DNA from: Cichorium intybus
Taxonomy: Eukaryota > Streptophyta > Magnoliopsida > Asterales > Asteraceae
Reading direction: 5' to 3'
Assembly (NCBI GenBank): GCA_023525715.1
Contig: CM042016.1
Location: 76,314,382-76,378,381, forward strand
Length of the DNA stretch: 64,000 bases
The translations under genes were made by a program, and so were the position numbers. The notes under the pieces were generated by a model. That model saw nothing but the letters and a program-made list of their open reading frames with translations. It did no database searches and was not told where the DNA came from. Positions 1 to 13,102 of the stretch are shown piece after piece (position 1 is the stretch's first letter; the number at the start of each line of letters is the position of its first letter).

Positions 1-1585
1 GGAGGCACTCACTGGCCTTCATGATGAACTGAAGAAGAAGAATTCTAATCTCTCTTCTTCCCTTGATGAAAAAGTCGACCAATTGCGAAAGGACCTCGCC
101 ATGGAAAAAGAAGTCATGGATAAACTTGCTGGAAAGATGAGCAGGATAAAGGTTCTCAAGGAAAATCTCAAGCACACTTCGGAGAAGTTGGCCACTGTAA
201 CTACTCAGAACACAGCTATCCAAGGTTGTGTTTCTGATGCTGACGTATATTTACGTCGTCTAGTAGAAGAGGGTGATTCGATTCTAACTTCCACTGTTCG
301 CCATCATCTCACCAACAAACTTCACCCTGTACTCAACATGTTGAGTCAGATTAAGAGTGTTTCGGTAGGCTGGGCCACTCCGATACAAGGGGAGATGAGG
401 ATAATCCGTCCAAGCGTAAGATTACGAAAGTAAACATTGTGACGAAACCAGAGACTGAAAAGACTGCTGATGAGAAGCACCAAAAGAAGAATGGATCTAG
501 CGAAACTTCTGGTCCTTCAAAGCAAAAGGTAAAAAGATCGGAGCTGATGATGAAGAAGAAGAACAAGAGCTTACTGATGCAGAAAAGGCAGCTCAGGAAG
601 CGAGACACAAAGAGCTCGATGATTTAGACAGGCTTCGAAAGGAACTTGATGCTAAAGAAGCAGCAGCTCGGGACGCTGAAGAGACACTAAATGCCCGAAA
701 GCTCCTCTTCCCTGATTGGTTTTATAAGAGGATGGTAAGGGAAGCAATCACTAAACCTACAATCAACTGGCTGCAGCCCTGCAGCCCGTCTGCTCATTTG
801 ACACTAGCAACGACGTGGATTCTCAGCTTGATTTTCCGATCACCCCACGGGCCTTTCTGTTCCGATGCTTCGAAGAAATTGAAAACGCTCCACTTTACGA
901 CTCCAGAGTTAATGAAAAGCTCTTACTCTTCTATCTCAATCAGTCCAAACCTCAATACGAATCATGGAGTCTGAAGAAATTAATTGGGCTAATTCCCAGG
1001 CTTCCTGAAACAAGTGTTCCCTTCAAGAATGCTCGATTCAAGGGATTCAGAGGCGATAAGAAGGAAGAGGATGAATTCTCACTTGCAGATTTGCCTTTCA
1101 TGAATCCATTTGATTGGATTTCCATGTTCAATTTTCTATCGAGAAAACCTTTAAAGCACGAGCCCCTCATCGAACACCTCAGAAGAATGATCATCTGTTA
1201 CATTCATGAGGTTTTGAAACTTGACGCTGAAGTTGCTACGCTCCTGAACACCAGTCCTTTGGTTAGGCCTGAAGATACGCCTTCCAATATCAATAAACGA
1301 AAGATTGGAAAGATTGAGAACAAACATTGGAGCGTGGCCTATCATTCTAAGGAAGGAGCTACGGTTCATTAGAAGGTGTTCTTCCTAGTAGACAAGCATC
1401 TGTACCGAACATCTGTATTGGAGAATATTCTCCATATTGTTGACAAAAACCAGGCAAACACCGTACCAAACAAGAAGTGCTTTTCAGATATGATCAACTG
1501 GTACTTGGCCTTCTGTAGAGGGCTTCTGAAGATGATTCTTAGGGTGTTCAAGACATCGACTTCGGAACCGAAGACTGAACAGTGA
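1..1585 (+). pseudogene. Decayed 3' part of an unrecognised long coding sequence (copy 1)
   Basis: I do not recognise this family. The reading is open from the left edge and is clearly homologous to the copy at 44627-46385: a charged coiled-coil-like stretch, an acidic/lysine-rich linker, then a globular C-terminal part with motifs such as LDFPITPRA, FMNPFDWIS and DKHLYRTS. It is broken. The frame changes near 395-440 and again near 528. An 8-bp tandem duplication (tgcagccc twice, about 778-794) shifts the frame again, and a TAG stop at 1370-1372 interrupts the C-terminal part, probably from CAG. The last in-frame stop is 1583-1585. The N-terminal half lies outside the window. A polypurine tract and LTR-like sequence follow directly, so this may be an internal gene of a non-autonomous LTR element rather than a host gene. 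Confidence 0.7.
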
Positions 1586-1607
1586 TACTGTTTCGCAATT
1601 TGACTCA

Positions 1608-1914
1608 AAGGGGGAGATTGTTAGGTCATTTATTGATTGAGTCAATTGCGCATGATATTTTGCCTATAGATTAGTCGTTCATTTAATGGGTGGGCATGTA
1701 CATTCCATTGTTAGCGTAGACTTTTATAGCATGCATGTACCCTAATTAGGGTTAATGTTTTTGTAATTTCTGTTCACGGCTCTCATACAGAATAGTTCAA
1801 CTTGAATTGTTCTTGAGAGTTTTGTACAATCATTCGACTACTGTTCTTCATATCTTGATCTTGTTTATTATTATTCCGCTTATTGAATCAATCGATCAAC
1901 GTTTTACACCCTCA
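1608..1914 (+). mobile_element. Polypurine tract plus ~296-bp LTR-like sequence after copy 1
   Basis: The sequence aaagggggaga at 1608-1617 is a typical copia-type polypurine tract. It is followed by a segment starting TGTTAGGTCATTTATTG (1619) and ending near CCCTCA (1914). A second, diverged copy of tract plus segment lies at 46411-46725 in the same position behind the second coding-sequence copy. No tRNA primer site follows 1914, so this behaves as a 3' LTR. The end at 1914 is inferred from where the two copies diverge, and no target-site duplication was found. Confidence 0.6.
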
Positions 1915-2301
1915 ATCGGAAAAATGCTTCATGATCTCAGAACACTTTTGTATATCCTTTGTGTATTAATTGTTTTTTATTTCTGTTTTATTCTTTTTCA
2001 GAAAACTAAAATCACAAAAACATTTTTATTTCTGTTATTATTTTTTTTTCAGAAAACTAAAATCACAAAAACATTTGTATTTCTGTTTTTATTCTTTTTC
2101 ACAAAACTAAAATCACAAAAATACTTTTATCTCTGCTTTTATTTCATTTTATTTTTTTTACTTATATCATTTTATAATCGTTATTTATATTTTCTCTATT
2201 ATTTTTTTCTTTCTTAGGTTGAACAAAGTCAAAACAAACAAAAGCATACTTCATTCATTAAAAAGATAACACATATCAAAAGACAACAATACATATTCTT
2301 T
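1915..2301. repeat. AT-rich spacer with ~50-bp tandem repeat
   Basis: From about 1984 to 2145 a unit of roughly 50 bp, containing cagaaaactaaaatcac followed by a T-rich stretch, is repeated three times with small changes. The rest is T-rich spacer. Open frames here are products of low complexity. No gene is visible. Confidence 0.7.
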
Positions 2302-2718
2302 CTAATGTTTGAAGTACTGCCACATGGATGGGTTTCCCAGAGAGTATAGTTGACGGATTCTCAGCTCTCTTTCGTCAACGAAGAGCTTAAATCCATCCAC
2401 GAACCTCACAAGAAACTGGTTCTGCGATGTTGCCCTCACGATTGAAGCTGAGCACCAACCCTGGCGGTACCAAACTTCAACCAGATCAAACTGCTTGAAC
2501 TCCTCCAAAACTTTTGGTGGAACCGGTTACAGTACTCCAAAGCCCACATGAACCACCTTGGGTCCGCCAGTACCTCCGTCCGTTAGGGATGTCAACCGCA
2601 CCTCGTATCTTTGTGACCAGACACCGATGATGAAACCACCATAAGTCCCTCCACTAAAGTCACCCTCCAACAGCTTTGCTTCAATCTTGTCCCAGCGTTT
2701 AAACGAAATGTCAACCAT
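2302..2718 (-). pseudogene. Agenet (Tudor-like) domain protein, interrupted by one stop
   Basis: The minus strand encodes about 139 codons with two Agenet-like modules. The first contains GVWSQRYEVRLTSL; the second contains PVPPKVLEEFKQFDLVEVWY and later ASIVRATSQNQFLVRF. Agenet/Tudor-like domains in plants are associated with chromatin or RNA binding, and PVPP between two modules is typical of the family. I chose the ATG at 2716-2718 because longer reading starts only at a non-ATG codon. A TATA-like box (cctataaaag, minus) lies at 2781-2790, about 65 bp upstream. A TAA stop at 2527-2529 separates the modules in one continuous frame, so only a short single-module peptide could be made. The product is also short for the family, so I call it a pseudogene or gene fragment. 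Confidence 0.62.
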
Positions 2719-4064
2719 TGTTTTTGAGTATTTGCTGGTTGTATATTTTTTGTGTGCTTTATACGTCTCACTTTCTTTTCCTTTTATAGGCAGGTGAAGG
2801 ACTCTCGAGATTCCCAATTTTGGAGATGTTTTACTCTCTCAGCAGTAATTATGATTTGATAGGTCATCTTTGTACTTTTCAAGGTGATCCTGTTAGAGAT
2901 CTTCGATTTGACGAGGATTTATATCCGCCTGCAACTCTGACATGCTCTGCAGAGTATTTGCCACCTGTACCTGAGAGTACGACACAACCATCATTACAAG
3001 GACTTGACAGTTAATTTCTCATTCTTCTCACTTTACAAAACTACAAAAATATTTTTTTATAAATTCATTCGGGAATTTAAGATTATCACAAGGAATTGAT
3101 GGTTAACTTCTTTGTATACCTTCTTGTACCAACAAATGTAGTCCTATGATTATCGAAATCAAACCAATTTCGGTATATGGCTGCAGAAATTCTAGTCGAT
3201 GATCGCAAATCATAATCACCATGATTGGCTGTGAGACTCCCCACCTCTCTTTACCAATCTAATTTTTCCCCATCACTTTCACTTCCATGTAATTGTAACC
3301 CTTATGAAGATTCTCTGCATTACCACTGAGAGTTGATGGTTACACAACAACTGTGTTTATGATCTCGGAATTGTTAGTACCACGATTCCGAATGAAACAC
3401 AAAAATCCGAATTACCTTTCTGAATTTTTTTTGAACGGCTAATTACCTTTCTGAATTGACGGCTAAATTCGTGAAATCTCAATTTTTAATATTTGTGTGA
3501 TCTTAACGAAATGTTCTAGACCTAAGAAATTTCTTCCCAATCAGATCCAGATTTTTATTTTTACAGGAGATTTCTGAAAGACACAGTTACTTTTAAACAC
3601 CCAACCTTACTTTTTATTAATGGCTACACTTGCCAAACAAGTACTTCCCTCCAATTCTGAACTTATGTCAAGTTTCAGAATTCGTTGGAAGCTGCAACCA
3701 CCCATGAAACCTACACTTAAAAGAAGCCTTTCATTGTTTCTTAACAAAAATATGATCGTATTACAACAGGAAACCACACAAGCACTTCCGAATCTCTCTT
3801 GATTTTGAAGGAAGAGATCGTTGCCCGGGATCCATTTGCTTTAATGTCTATTCCGACATCACAGAATCCCACATATTTAAATTGATTTATTTCTTTTTCT
3901 TTGGCACACTCTTACACAAAAATCATTTTGATTTTTCTAACTCTGGTTCATTCTGAAAGGGTTTTCATGGTAATCACATGTCATTAATGCTGACTCATCA
4001 CAATGGAGGTTACTTGGAGAAAATGTTTTCTTAGGCGGGATATTTTGAAAATTGATGACGTAAC
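2719..4064. other. Spacer upstream of the Agenet fragment, no recognisable gene
   Basis: The stretch contains the TATA-like box of the Agenet fragment and AT-rich DNA. Two short plus-strand open frames (2820-3014 and 3620-3802) match nothing I recognise and show no domain, so I do not call them genes. The last five bases before 4070 (CTACG) are the left target-site duplication of the next element. Confidence 0.5.
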
Positions 4065-4069
4065 CTACG

Positions 4070-4895
4070 TGAAACATCCAAAAACTTGGATGTTAAGAAA
4101 ATAAGAGAGTGGAAATAATTTTATAATTTCAATAACATATAAGAATATTAAAATGGTTAACAATGGCAAAATTGTCATTTCACATGACCAACAATGGAAA
4201 TAAAAATTAGCAATGAATATTATTATATACAATTATATAAGTTTTATGTAATCATAACACAAATGTATAAGACCTAAGCGTAAAGACGAAAAAGAATGTG
4301 AAGATATAAATTTCACAAAAAATGATGAATATGATCAACTTCGGGGCCATAAAACCCTATCCTAGAAGCAAGATATGAAAAAGGGCGAATGGAATAATGG
4401 TAAAGGACATGAAAATGAAAGAATTGCAAAAAGAATAAATGGAAACGGAGTTCATATGAAGAAGTTACAAGCTTGCAAAGTTGGACAAGAAGTCAAGAAT
4501 GTGCTAATCGGAAACGTGACAATCCGAAGGTCTATATTTGCAGCCCGATAAGTCGAAATCCATGAGATTTTAGAGAAAACTCAAAACATGAAAGTTGTCG
4601 CGGACATGACCATCTTTTTAACGATATAGAGAACTCGAGATACGGAAATCATATGACGAAGTTATGTCCTAGTGAAAATCACGAAAAATTATGGATAAAA
4701 GCTGAAAATTTTTTCTAAAGAAAGAATTTAAGAGGATTTTGGTCATTTGCCCAAAATCCACCCAAATCAAAATTAGGTTAAATCTATGGTCCCGTTTTAT
4801 TTCTATGTGGGCTAATCCTCGCGTAGAAAGGTAAAAATCAAGAACTTGGAAGCAAACAAAAACACATGTCCAAATAGCATGTTGTGAAAATCAAT

Positions 4896-4936
<41 letters not shown>

Positions 4937-7900
4937 TAGAGCGGGAAGGAAGAATCGGGAAAGAAATCAGATTGTATCCCACACACACAGTCGATCTGTG
5001 TGTGTCGTCTAGTCTGTGTGTAAGACTGAGTATGGGAAGGAGAAGCACACACTCTACTGTATGTGTGTGATCGATAAATTCGGCAAGGGGAAGGACGAAT
5101 CGAGCAGCAGCAACAGTTGTAGAAATAGAGGAGATGGGGAAGGGAGGTAGCCACGACTGTTACCGATGACCGCAAGCCAGGAGAAGACTGCGGCACCGCC
5201 CTAGCGGCTGTAGACGTCGTCGGTGGTCAAGGAGAAACGCTACAGTCCGTTTTTCTTTGGAGAAAACATCCCTAAGTCTTCTGATTTCTGATTTGGGACC
5301 AAACCGTGAGTAATTTCTGTGACCTAACTTCATGTTATGAATTTGGTTTGGGTCCTTGAAATGCATGTCAAAATTGGTGCTGACATATAGTTGTAAACAT
5401 GATTTGAACTAGGGAATTCATGAAAAGAGCATGAACCTCCATAATTTCTGATTTTTTTGGATAAACAAGTGAAAGGTAAAAGTTTGGTTTTTGGAACCCT
5501 AGTTTGAAATCAGTGTTGCATCTCGGCTTTAACATGTGATTCTGATGAGAAATTTCTTTCAGGTCTGATTTCAAATGAATGATCAATAACATTTCAGATT
5601 TTTACTATCATGGGTGGAAGTTGAAGGTAAATTTATGATTTGCTTTGGAACCCTAGCTATTTGAGCTTGAGGATTTCATGATGCATGTTGGTTTTGGGAC
5701 TTGTTTAATGATATATGCCCTGTTATGAGTTCAAGAACATATGAAATTTATAAACAATGGTGTTTGACTTGAGGTTTTTAATACATGTCGGGTTGAGTTC
5801 ATAAACCCCAAGAATAAAGTTATTATATGGATAAACTGTGATGTTTAAAGCTAGAATATGTGTACTACAAGCATGAATCATGCTAGAAAAGTTATAAATT
5901 AGTTAAAAGCAAGTATTTTGCTATTGGAATTTCATTTTAACAATTGTCTGAGGTATGAACATATCAAAGTGTAACTTATGGATCTTGGCTTGTAGAAGAT
6001 GATGAATAGTTGTTTCTTCTTTTTTTGATTTGGTCAAACTCGACCCTAAGAGATGTTGGTGCACTCGGGTTGTTATTACATCTTTGGATACATATGAAGT
6101 TAGTAATTTCTTGAATGATGTGAAAATTTGTGAACCACAAACAAGTGTTCATTTTTAAAGTACATGCTAAATTGGTGAAATGGAATGGAATCTGGAATTC
6201 CAACCTTTTTAGGACACTTTTGATATGTACAAAAATAGCACGAAGTGAACCTAGAATTTAATCGGAATAACATTATGAAATGTTGGGATCATTTTAGTGT
6301 CAAGTAAACATAAAGTAGCATGTTTTTACACCGGTTTCTATTTTTAGAAACTTTAATGACTTAATATGCCAAAAACGACATAGAAGAGTAAAACAAGAGA
6401 TGTTTTGACATCTAAGCATATAGATTGGAAACATAACATGAACCAATTTAAGCAATTCTAGTGATTATGTTCCCTCTTTTTTGACATCTAAGCATATAGA
6501 TTGCTTAATAAACATTTAAGATCTGAAAGTTACAAAAATTACATGTTCAAAACCCAAGAAAACACATTTAGGCAAAGTAGGATGCCTAAATGAGAAACAG
6601 TCAAAAAGTGTCAAAACGAAAAATGGTTTAAAAGGTTCCATGAAGCTTTATAAATGTTCTAAAAAGTGTTGGTACATTGTTGGGTTATATAAAAATGACT
6701 TAAAGAAAAGTTTACACAACTTTTGAACTAAGTTGTCAACATGGGGCATTAAGGGTAAAATCGTCCAAAAGGGTTAATAGGCTTTGAGACTCATTCTTAG
6801 TCATGGGAACAATTAGTTGATGGCTAGTAGTAGATCAAGTATGATTAGACAATTACTACATGTTTAGTTGTTTAATAAGTTCTAAATTTCTATTAGATTA
6901 ATAGAGATCGAAGGACGCTTGAAAGCAACGTTGCCTAGAGTTATGTGGATTAGTGTAGCTAGAGATACCTAGCTACTAAGGTGAGTACATGTGGCTTTTT
7001 CCTACTATGGGGTACATGGCAAAATATTTATATTGTTTTATAAGACTTTTAAATATGAAATGATGTGCAAGTTTATCTATCTATGTCATGATTATAAAAG
7101 TCTTATATATTGATTTGAAAGTATGTTTTGGCATCAAGCCATAATGATTTGAAACAATGTTTTGGCATTAAGCCATAATGAATTGAAAGTATGTTTTGGC
7201 ATCAAGCCATAATGATTTGAAAGAATGTTTTGGCATTAGGCCGTAATGATTTGAAAGTATGTTTTGACATCAAGCCATAATGATTTGAAAGAATGTTTTG
7301 ACATTAAGCCGTAATGAATTGAAAGTATGTTTTGACAACACATCATAAAGTTATGAATGAATGTTTTGGCATCTAGCCTTAATGTATTTGCAAATGAATG
7401 TTTTGATGACTAGCAATGTTATATATATGAATGACTGGTAATTGATGCAAGCAAAGAAATGTTATGAATGAATGGTACTTAATTGTACAACAATATGAAT
7501 AAGGAATCTAGTTCCTTGTGCCCGGGCGATGAGATTCTCGTAACAGAATCTAGAGGAGTCTACTGGGGTGGTACCGATCCCTTCGCAAAGTAGATGTCCT
7601 AAGCTAATGATGCCAGGATGGAGTGATCAAGTTCTCTCCATTCTGGTATAGACTTGGGGTATCACCAAGAGTGATTAATGCCCTAACTTTAAAAATCAAG
7701 CATGTTATGATACCAGTCAAAGCATGTGATAGGATGCTGAGGTGGTTTGATTATGTTCTTACCATCTTAGTGTAGACTTGGGGTATCACCAAGTGTGATT
7801 AAGGCCCTAAGTATAAAAATCCAAATGTGTTTGAATACCATTCAAGTTTAAGAAATGAAAGTTTTTATAATGTGAAACTTCTTATGAAAGGCTTTAAAAG

Positions 7901-8498
7901 CAAAACGATGACATGTTTCAGTTATAATGATTTTAACAGCAAGTGTTATTATATAATTTGGTTACAAAGATTTTGAAAATGATATATGTTATGTTTATAA
8001 ATGTTTTCTGTCCAAACCCATGTAGCTCACGAGATATTTTTGTCTTACATATTTTATTTTATGCCATGTATCCCAGGTTCTAGACATGAGAGATAGAAGC
8101 AAGTAGATGACCCGAAGAGATTGGGATCTTAGATGGAGTGAACATTGGCCGATATTCTGGTTTGTAATCCTAACTTGCTTTCTATGGTTTTGTATGATAT
8201 GAAGTTGTAACCCCCGGAATTGTATAAACATTTTTACAACTAAATGGTTTTTGTTGGGACCAAACTTTTAAGACATGACACGAAGTCATGAAAAAAGTTT
8301 TTAAAAGTTGACATTTTGCACATAATGTTTTAAAACATCATGGAATAACGTTATTGTGCTATTAGCGTTAATCCGCTTTTAGTGTTATTGCGTTTTTAGC
8401 GTTAATGCGCTTTTAGTGTTATTGCGCTTTTAGCGTTAGTGCGCTTTTAGTGTTATTGCGCTTTTTTAAAAAAATTATGAAAATTTTGGGGCGTTACA
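4070..8498 (+). repeat. 5' LTR (4.4 kb) of the giant-LTR element
   Basis: This pairs with 25075-29782 over its whole length. It contains a (GA)n tract near 4899-4934, a 34-bp tandem repeat at about 7112-7380 (unit with atgttttggcatcaagcc), and a 17-bp tandem repeat at about 8350-8466 (unit tgcgcttttagtgttat alternating with tgcgcttttagcgttaa). No coding sequence is supported inside it. Confidence 0.88.
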
Positions 8499-9589
8499 AG
8501 TTGGTATCAGAGCCAAAGTTTAAGCCAATTAGGTGTCGTGACTTGAATCTAGGCTTAAACTATATGAGGCTTAAGTGATAAAACGAACTTAAGATAAGAC
8601 CGTAAGCAAGAAAGTTCATGCTATGATAAGATGCACCTTAAGATAGCTTGATGAACTTAAGATCCTAAGATAGGTTGTAGACTTATGGGACGGTTAGACT
8701 GCTGAGTATAAGATAAGGCTGAACTGTTAGGGAATTATGTGATTATTTTTTATAATTGTTTATAGTTATGCAAGTATTTGCTTATGAGCAATAAGATTCC
8801 CTGGTACATGTTAATAATATATATGTTGTAATGTATTAAGCTAACTTGAACCTGTAAACCAGGAGACCTAGTGGTGATGCCAGAATCAAATATGTATAAG
8901 TGGTTATGATAATGGGCCTGCATTATCATAATCACAGATTATGTATATGAGATTGCTGGAATCATGAAGGAATCTTGGGAATCTGGTAGAGAGATATAAG
9001 TAGAAAGTAGCAAAGAGGAAATAGAATGTTTGAACGACATAGGACTGTTATACCTATGTAATAAGATCAGATACAATTAAAATTTATTAAAGATGAAGTA
9101 TGAATGAGAACCTAAGGAGGTATGAGGTGTATATGTCACCCAAATAGGGATTATGAAACAAGTAATAAAGGAAAGACCGAAGGCAGTAGCATGGTGTGTC
9201 CTTCAAGGACAACCATGGAAATTCAAGCATATTCGTTAAATGTTATGATTTTGTAGATGGTTAAAAGATGAAATTAAGATGCCTAATCAAGGCAAGGAAC
9301 CCAGGATGATAATGCGAGCTAAAGATAGGAAATAGCAACATAATCAAGAAGTGGGAAGTTTTGACTTCCAAACTCGAATGAGTACCACAAGTTAAGGCAT
9401 CTAAAGGCTGGGCAAATGATTAAGTCATAAGTATGGTGACTTAACAGGAAAAGATGACAAGTAAAATTTCTTAGAGAAGGAAAGAAATGAAAATGAAAGA
9501 GTAGCAAAGGTACGGAATTTTAAGTATTATACCCTATTATAGCTCCAATGTCTGTATAGGCTTAAGCTATGTGTAAGGATACAGAAGAT
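8499..9589 (+). other. Internal 5' region of the giant-LTR element
   Basis: This is the leader after the primer site (TTGGTATCAGAGCC at 8501). It is AT-rich with stops in every frame, and I see no gag. It ends at the left TSD (AAGAT, 9585-9589) of the nested minus-strand copia element. Confidence 0.7.
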
Positions 9590-10355
9590 TGAAAAGATTT
9601 CTGCAAATCTATGAACTAAAATCCTAAGTTCACATGCAACCTAGATTGGATCTATGTTTTCTAACTTTGAACATATAATAAAATCCCTAAAGGCCAAACA
9701 AAAATTACCAAAAGAAATAAGGAAGAAAAACTAACCTTTTGATCCTTATATCTCTTGGAAGCAAGCACCACAAGTGTCATGCCTCTAATGGCTCACACCC
9801 TAGAACCAAGCAAGCAAGAAAACAAGAGAGGAGAATGGTAGAAACCCTTAGAATTTCATGGCTTATGAGGGGTGGAGGAGGCCTTTATTTATAGCCTCCA
9901 GGTGATAAGCAATAAGGAGTATAACTGCCTTATTTAAGATCCTAATATGATAAGACTTTTATCATATAACTGAATCTACTTATCACTGCCATAAATTATG
10001 CCAATACCCATTAAGGAATGTGAAACCCTACGCCCTTAGGCCCTAATTTCGTCCAAACCCATATGGGAAACCCTAATTATCTATTGCTCAACTATTGAAC
10101 AATTACAATTCAACCCCTGCACTTTTAATTAATCTAATTAATCCCAAAATTTTCTGATAAATTATTAATTAAATATTATGATTTCTAATTAATATATTAT
10201 TCTCATAATATATTAAAACAAATCATATTTCTCTCTCTCTCTGTTTAAGTTATCTTGTCCTCAGCTAGGTTTTGAGGGCAACCCAAAAGGATTGTGCTGT
10301 CATCAATCAAGTATATTCCTAAATTATAGTCATGGCTTAGACACATAATCCAACA
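9590..10355 (-). repeat. 3' LTR of the minus-strand copia element
   Basis: This 766-bp LTR pairs with 22131-22905. A TATA-like motif (minus, near 9882-9901, ctataaataaagg) marks the probable LTR promoter. The adjacent polypurine tract lies at 10356-10368 on the minus strand. Confidence 0.88.
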
Positions 10356-12334
10356 ATCTCCCACTTAGATAAGTCTATGACTAGAATTCAATATAGCTTC
10401 TAAATTGACCAGCAAATTGTAGCTTCCAAAAGCACGTTGCCGAACTCTGACCCAGTCAGTTCTATCCATAGATAAGTGATCATATGATCCTCCGTCCAAC
10501 AATACAGTCATAGCCAGATAACAATGATACTCCCACTGGCTTTGACTCTTTTGGACTATTTACAAAATCCAAACCTTTTGGCACATTTTGAGAATCCGAA
10601 ACCTTTCTGACATAGTTATGGGAATCTTTCAGGCTATTCACAAAATCCAAACTTTTTGGCACATTTTGAGAATCTGAATATCCTTTCTTGCGAGGTGCCC
10701 GTGGGATGAATCCTGGGGCCACGTACCTTCTGTATTGGCATGCTCTTTCTGAGTCCCTATTAGTGTGTCGGTAATCCACACATGCTCCACTAACGACTCA
10801 CAATGTGCCACGCAGTATCCTCTCGGATTTCATCTTATATTGAGAGTGCTTCTCTCGGAATCAATTGCTTGACTCTGAGTATCGTCTCACTCAACCAGAT
10901 GTTTTGTCAGTACATTTCTGTCAATGTCGTTTTCTTTTGATGATTAAATTACTCCCACTGGCTTTTAGACCAGGTGTAAAATCAATCAAATTTCCACTAG
11001 ACTGTGTCTCGCCCTAAGGTTCTCTTATTTGGTAGCAACTGGGCTAACCAATGCTTCCAAGTAGTCGAATTGCTAATCCGTACCAACTTTAGTGTTTTAC
11101 CACTAATCGGTATGTCACCCAGCTCATAACACCTTATGACGGTGACCAATAATACTGGTTAAGAGAAGAGTATGTCAGGTTTAACAGAAATCTGATTCTT
11201 GCTCAAAGCCTAGTGATGACTAAAGGTTCTTTCGCTTGGCTAATCCTGAACTCATTCAGGACTGTCCTAACTCCCACTGTTTCCTTAGAAGATGAGTCAT
11301 TTCTAAAAGTGCTCTTCTTTCACAGGTACATCGGGATAGCCAATGAAACGACATTGCTGATCAGGTTCAGGCTAGTCATGAGGTTTGGACGAGTGCTACA
11401 TGACCCTGGACTTTTTATGTACAAGTGGGACGATCCCAGCTTTACATTTCAGACAGTGTCTACACAACCTACTTAGTCTAAGATGTGGTCAGAATATGGT
11501 TTCTATGGTCTGACTTGTTAAATATTCAATTCATCGGAAACTAATTGAAGATGTATCTCATACATCGAGGATCGAACTATAACCAATGCTCCATCATCTT
11601 CCCTAAGACACATTATAACCATTAATGTTCTTGGAAGAGGATATACAGTGAAACATTTTTCTCAGTTTATGTTGTCACTCAAATTCTTGTTGATCTTATA
11701 CTTCCTTTGAAGTTCTTGAACTGTTCAAGGTTTCAATTCAATCGCTTATTCTGATAAGCGACGCCATATTCGTCATACTAATTGACAAATATCGTGAAGT
11801 ATAACTAATTGTGTTTTTTTCGAAGATTCGAGCAATACACAGTAACTGATGTGTCCTTTGCTCATAATCTTAATATCGTTTACATCTCTATGACTTTGTT
11901 AATTTGTTCAAGATATGCAATCATCATCTGACTCCAAGTCAACTGATTCCAAAATCCTATCCATAGGATCTTTGGGTGATTCATTTCTTGCCACAATTGA
12001 TTTTATTAAGAACTCAATTCATTATGTGACTCTAAGTCAAATGATTCCAAAGTCTTGTCCAACTGGACCTTTGGTTGAATTCATCCTTATAAAATTTACT
12101 TTAACAATCATAGATGGCACAATTTTGAATCCAAACACTTTGGATGTATCAACATTCAAGTTATTGCTATGCAATCAACATACTCATACAACATTTCAAG
12201 GATAATTTAAACAAAAGGAAAATCAACATTTTATAAAACAAAATATCCTTGAACAATGTACTATATGACAGACAATGTCGCACGCATCTAATAAACTAAT
12301 AACAAGATCATAATATCTAACTAAACTTCAAAAT
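10356..12334 (-). other. Post-gag remnant of the minus-strand copia element
   Basis: No coding domain is recognisable. A ~100-bp imperfect tandem repeat is visible at about 10540-10690 (ggcacattttgagaatc twice). Open frames at 11213-11476 and 11915-12205 have no domain support and are left uncalled. The region ends at the insertion point of the inner copia element. Confidence 0.6.
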
Positions 12335-13102
12335 TGTTGGATTAGGTGTCTAAGCCATGACTTATAATTGTATTTATCTTATGAATAAAAGCAAAGTCCA
12401 TTTGGGTTGCCCTCATAGCTGGGGAATAGATGTACAGTTCAGTAGAGAGAAAGATTGGTTTATTAAGGGTTTAATAAATCAATGGAATATATATAGATGA
12501 CTTATTAATATATTTAAGTGTTAATATATTAATTAGAATCTATATTAATTAATTGAGATTTAATCTAGAATTAATTGGATTTAATTTAGTGATTAAATTA
12601 ATTAATTAAAGTACAGGGGCTGACTTGTAATTATTCAATAGTTGAATAACTGGCAAGAGATAAGCCAGGGCCAAAAGTGGCGCCACCCTGGAGGAATCTC
12701 TAGGGTTTGGCAAAAACCCTTCTAGGGTTTTAGAAGCCTGGTCCAAGTGACTTGCAGGCTTGCCCACTTGGGAGGCTCCTTAGGGTTTCAGGTGTAGCCT
12801 GTGGAGGCTATAAAAGGAACCCCGTAGGCACTCCATATTCACGCCATCTCTCTCTCTTCTTTACTCTGCTAGATTGTCTTCCCCTTGCTTGGGTGTGACT
12901 TGCGTTTGAGGCAGGATACTTTTGCTACTGCTTGAAAGGATCATAAGATCAAAGGTTGGTTTTTCTAATTGTTCTTTAGAATTGAATTGTTTGCTTCAGG
13001 TTCTTAGTTCTAATCTTCATAGAAGAAAACATAGATCTTTATTAGGGTTGCATGTGAACCTTAGGAATATTTTGTGTTCATTGATTGCATAGAAACCCTT
13101 CA
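12335..13102 (+). repeat. 5' LTR of the inner copia element
   Basis: This 768-bp LTR differs from the 3' LTR at only a few positions, indicating a fairly recent insertion. A TATA-like box (ctataaaagg) lies at about 12808-12817. Confidence 0.92.

Noticed and set aside
1807..2217. 136-codon open frame rich in Phe and Leu
   Set aside because: It spans the LTR-like end and a T-rich tandem repeat. The hydrophobicity comes from poly-T, not from a membrane protein design.
4812..5366. Several minus-strand open frames in the giant LTR, repeated in the other LTR
   Set aside because: They consist of low-complexity Ser/Leu runs from GA repeats and are not preserved in frame between the two LTRs.
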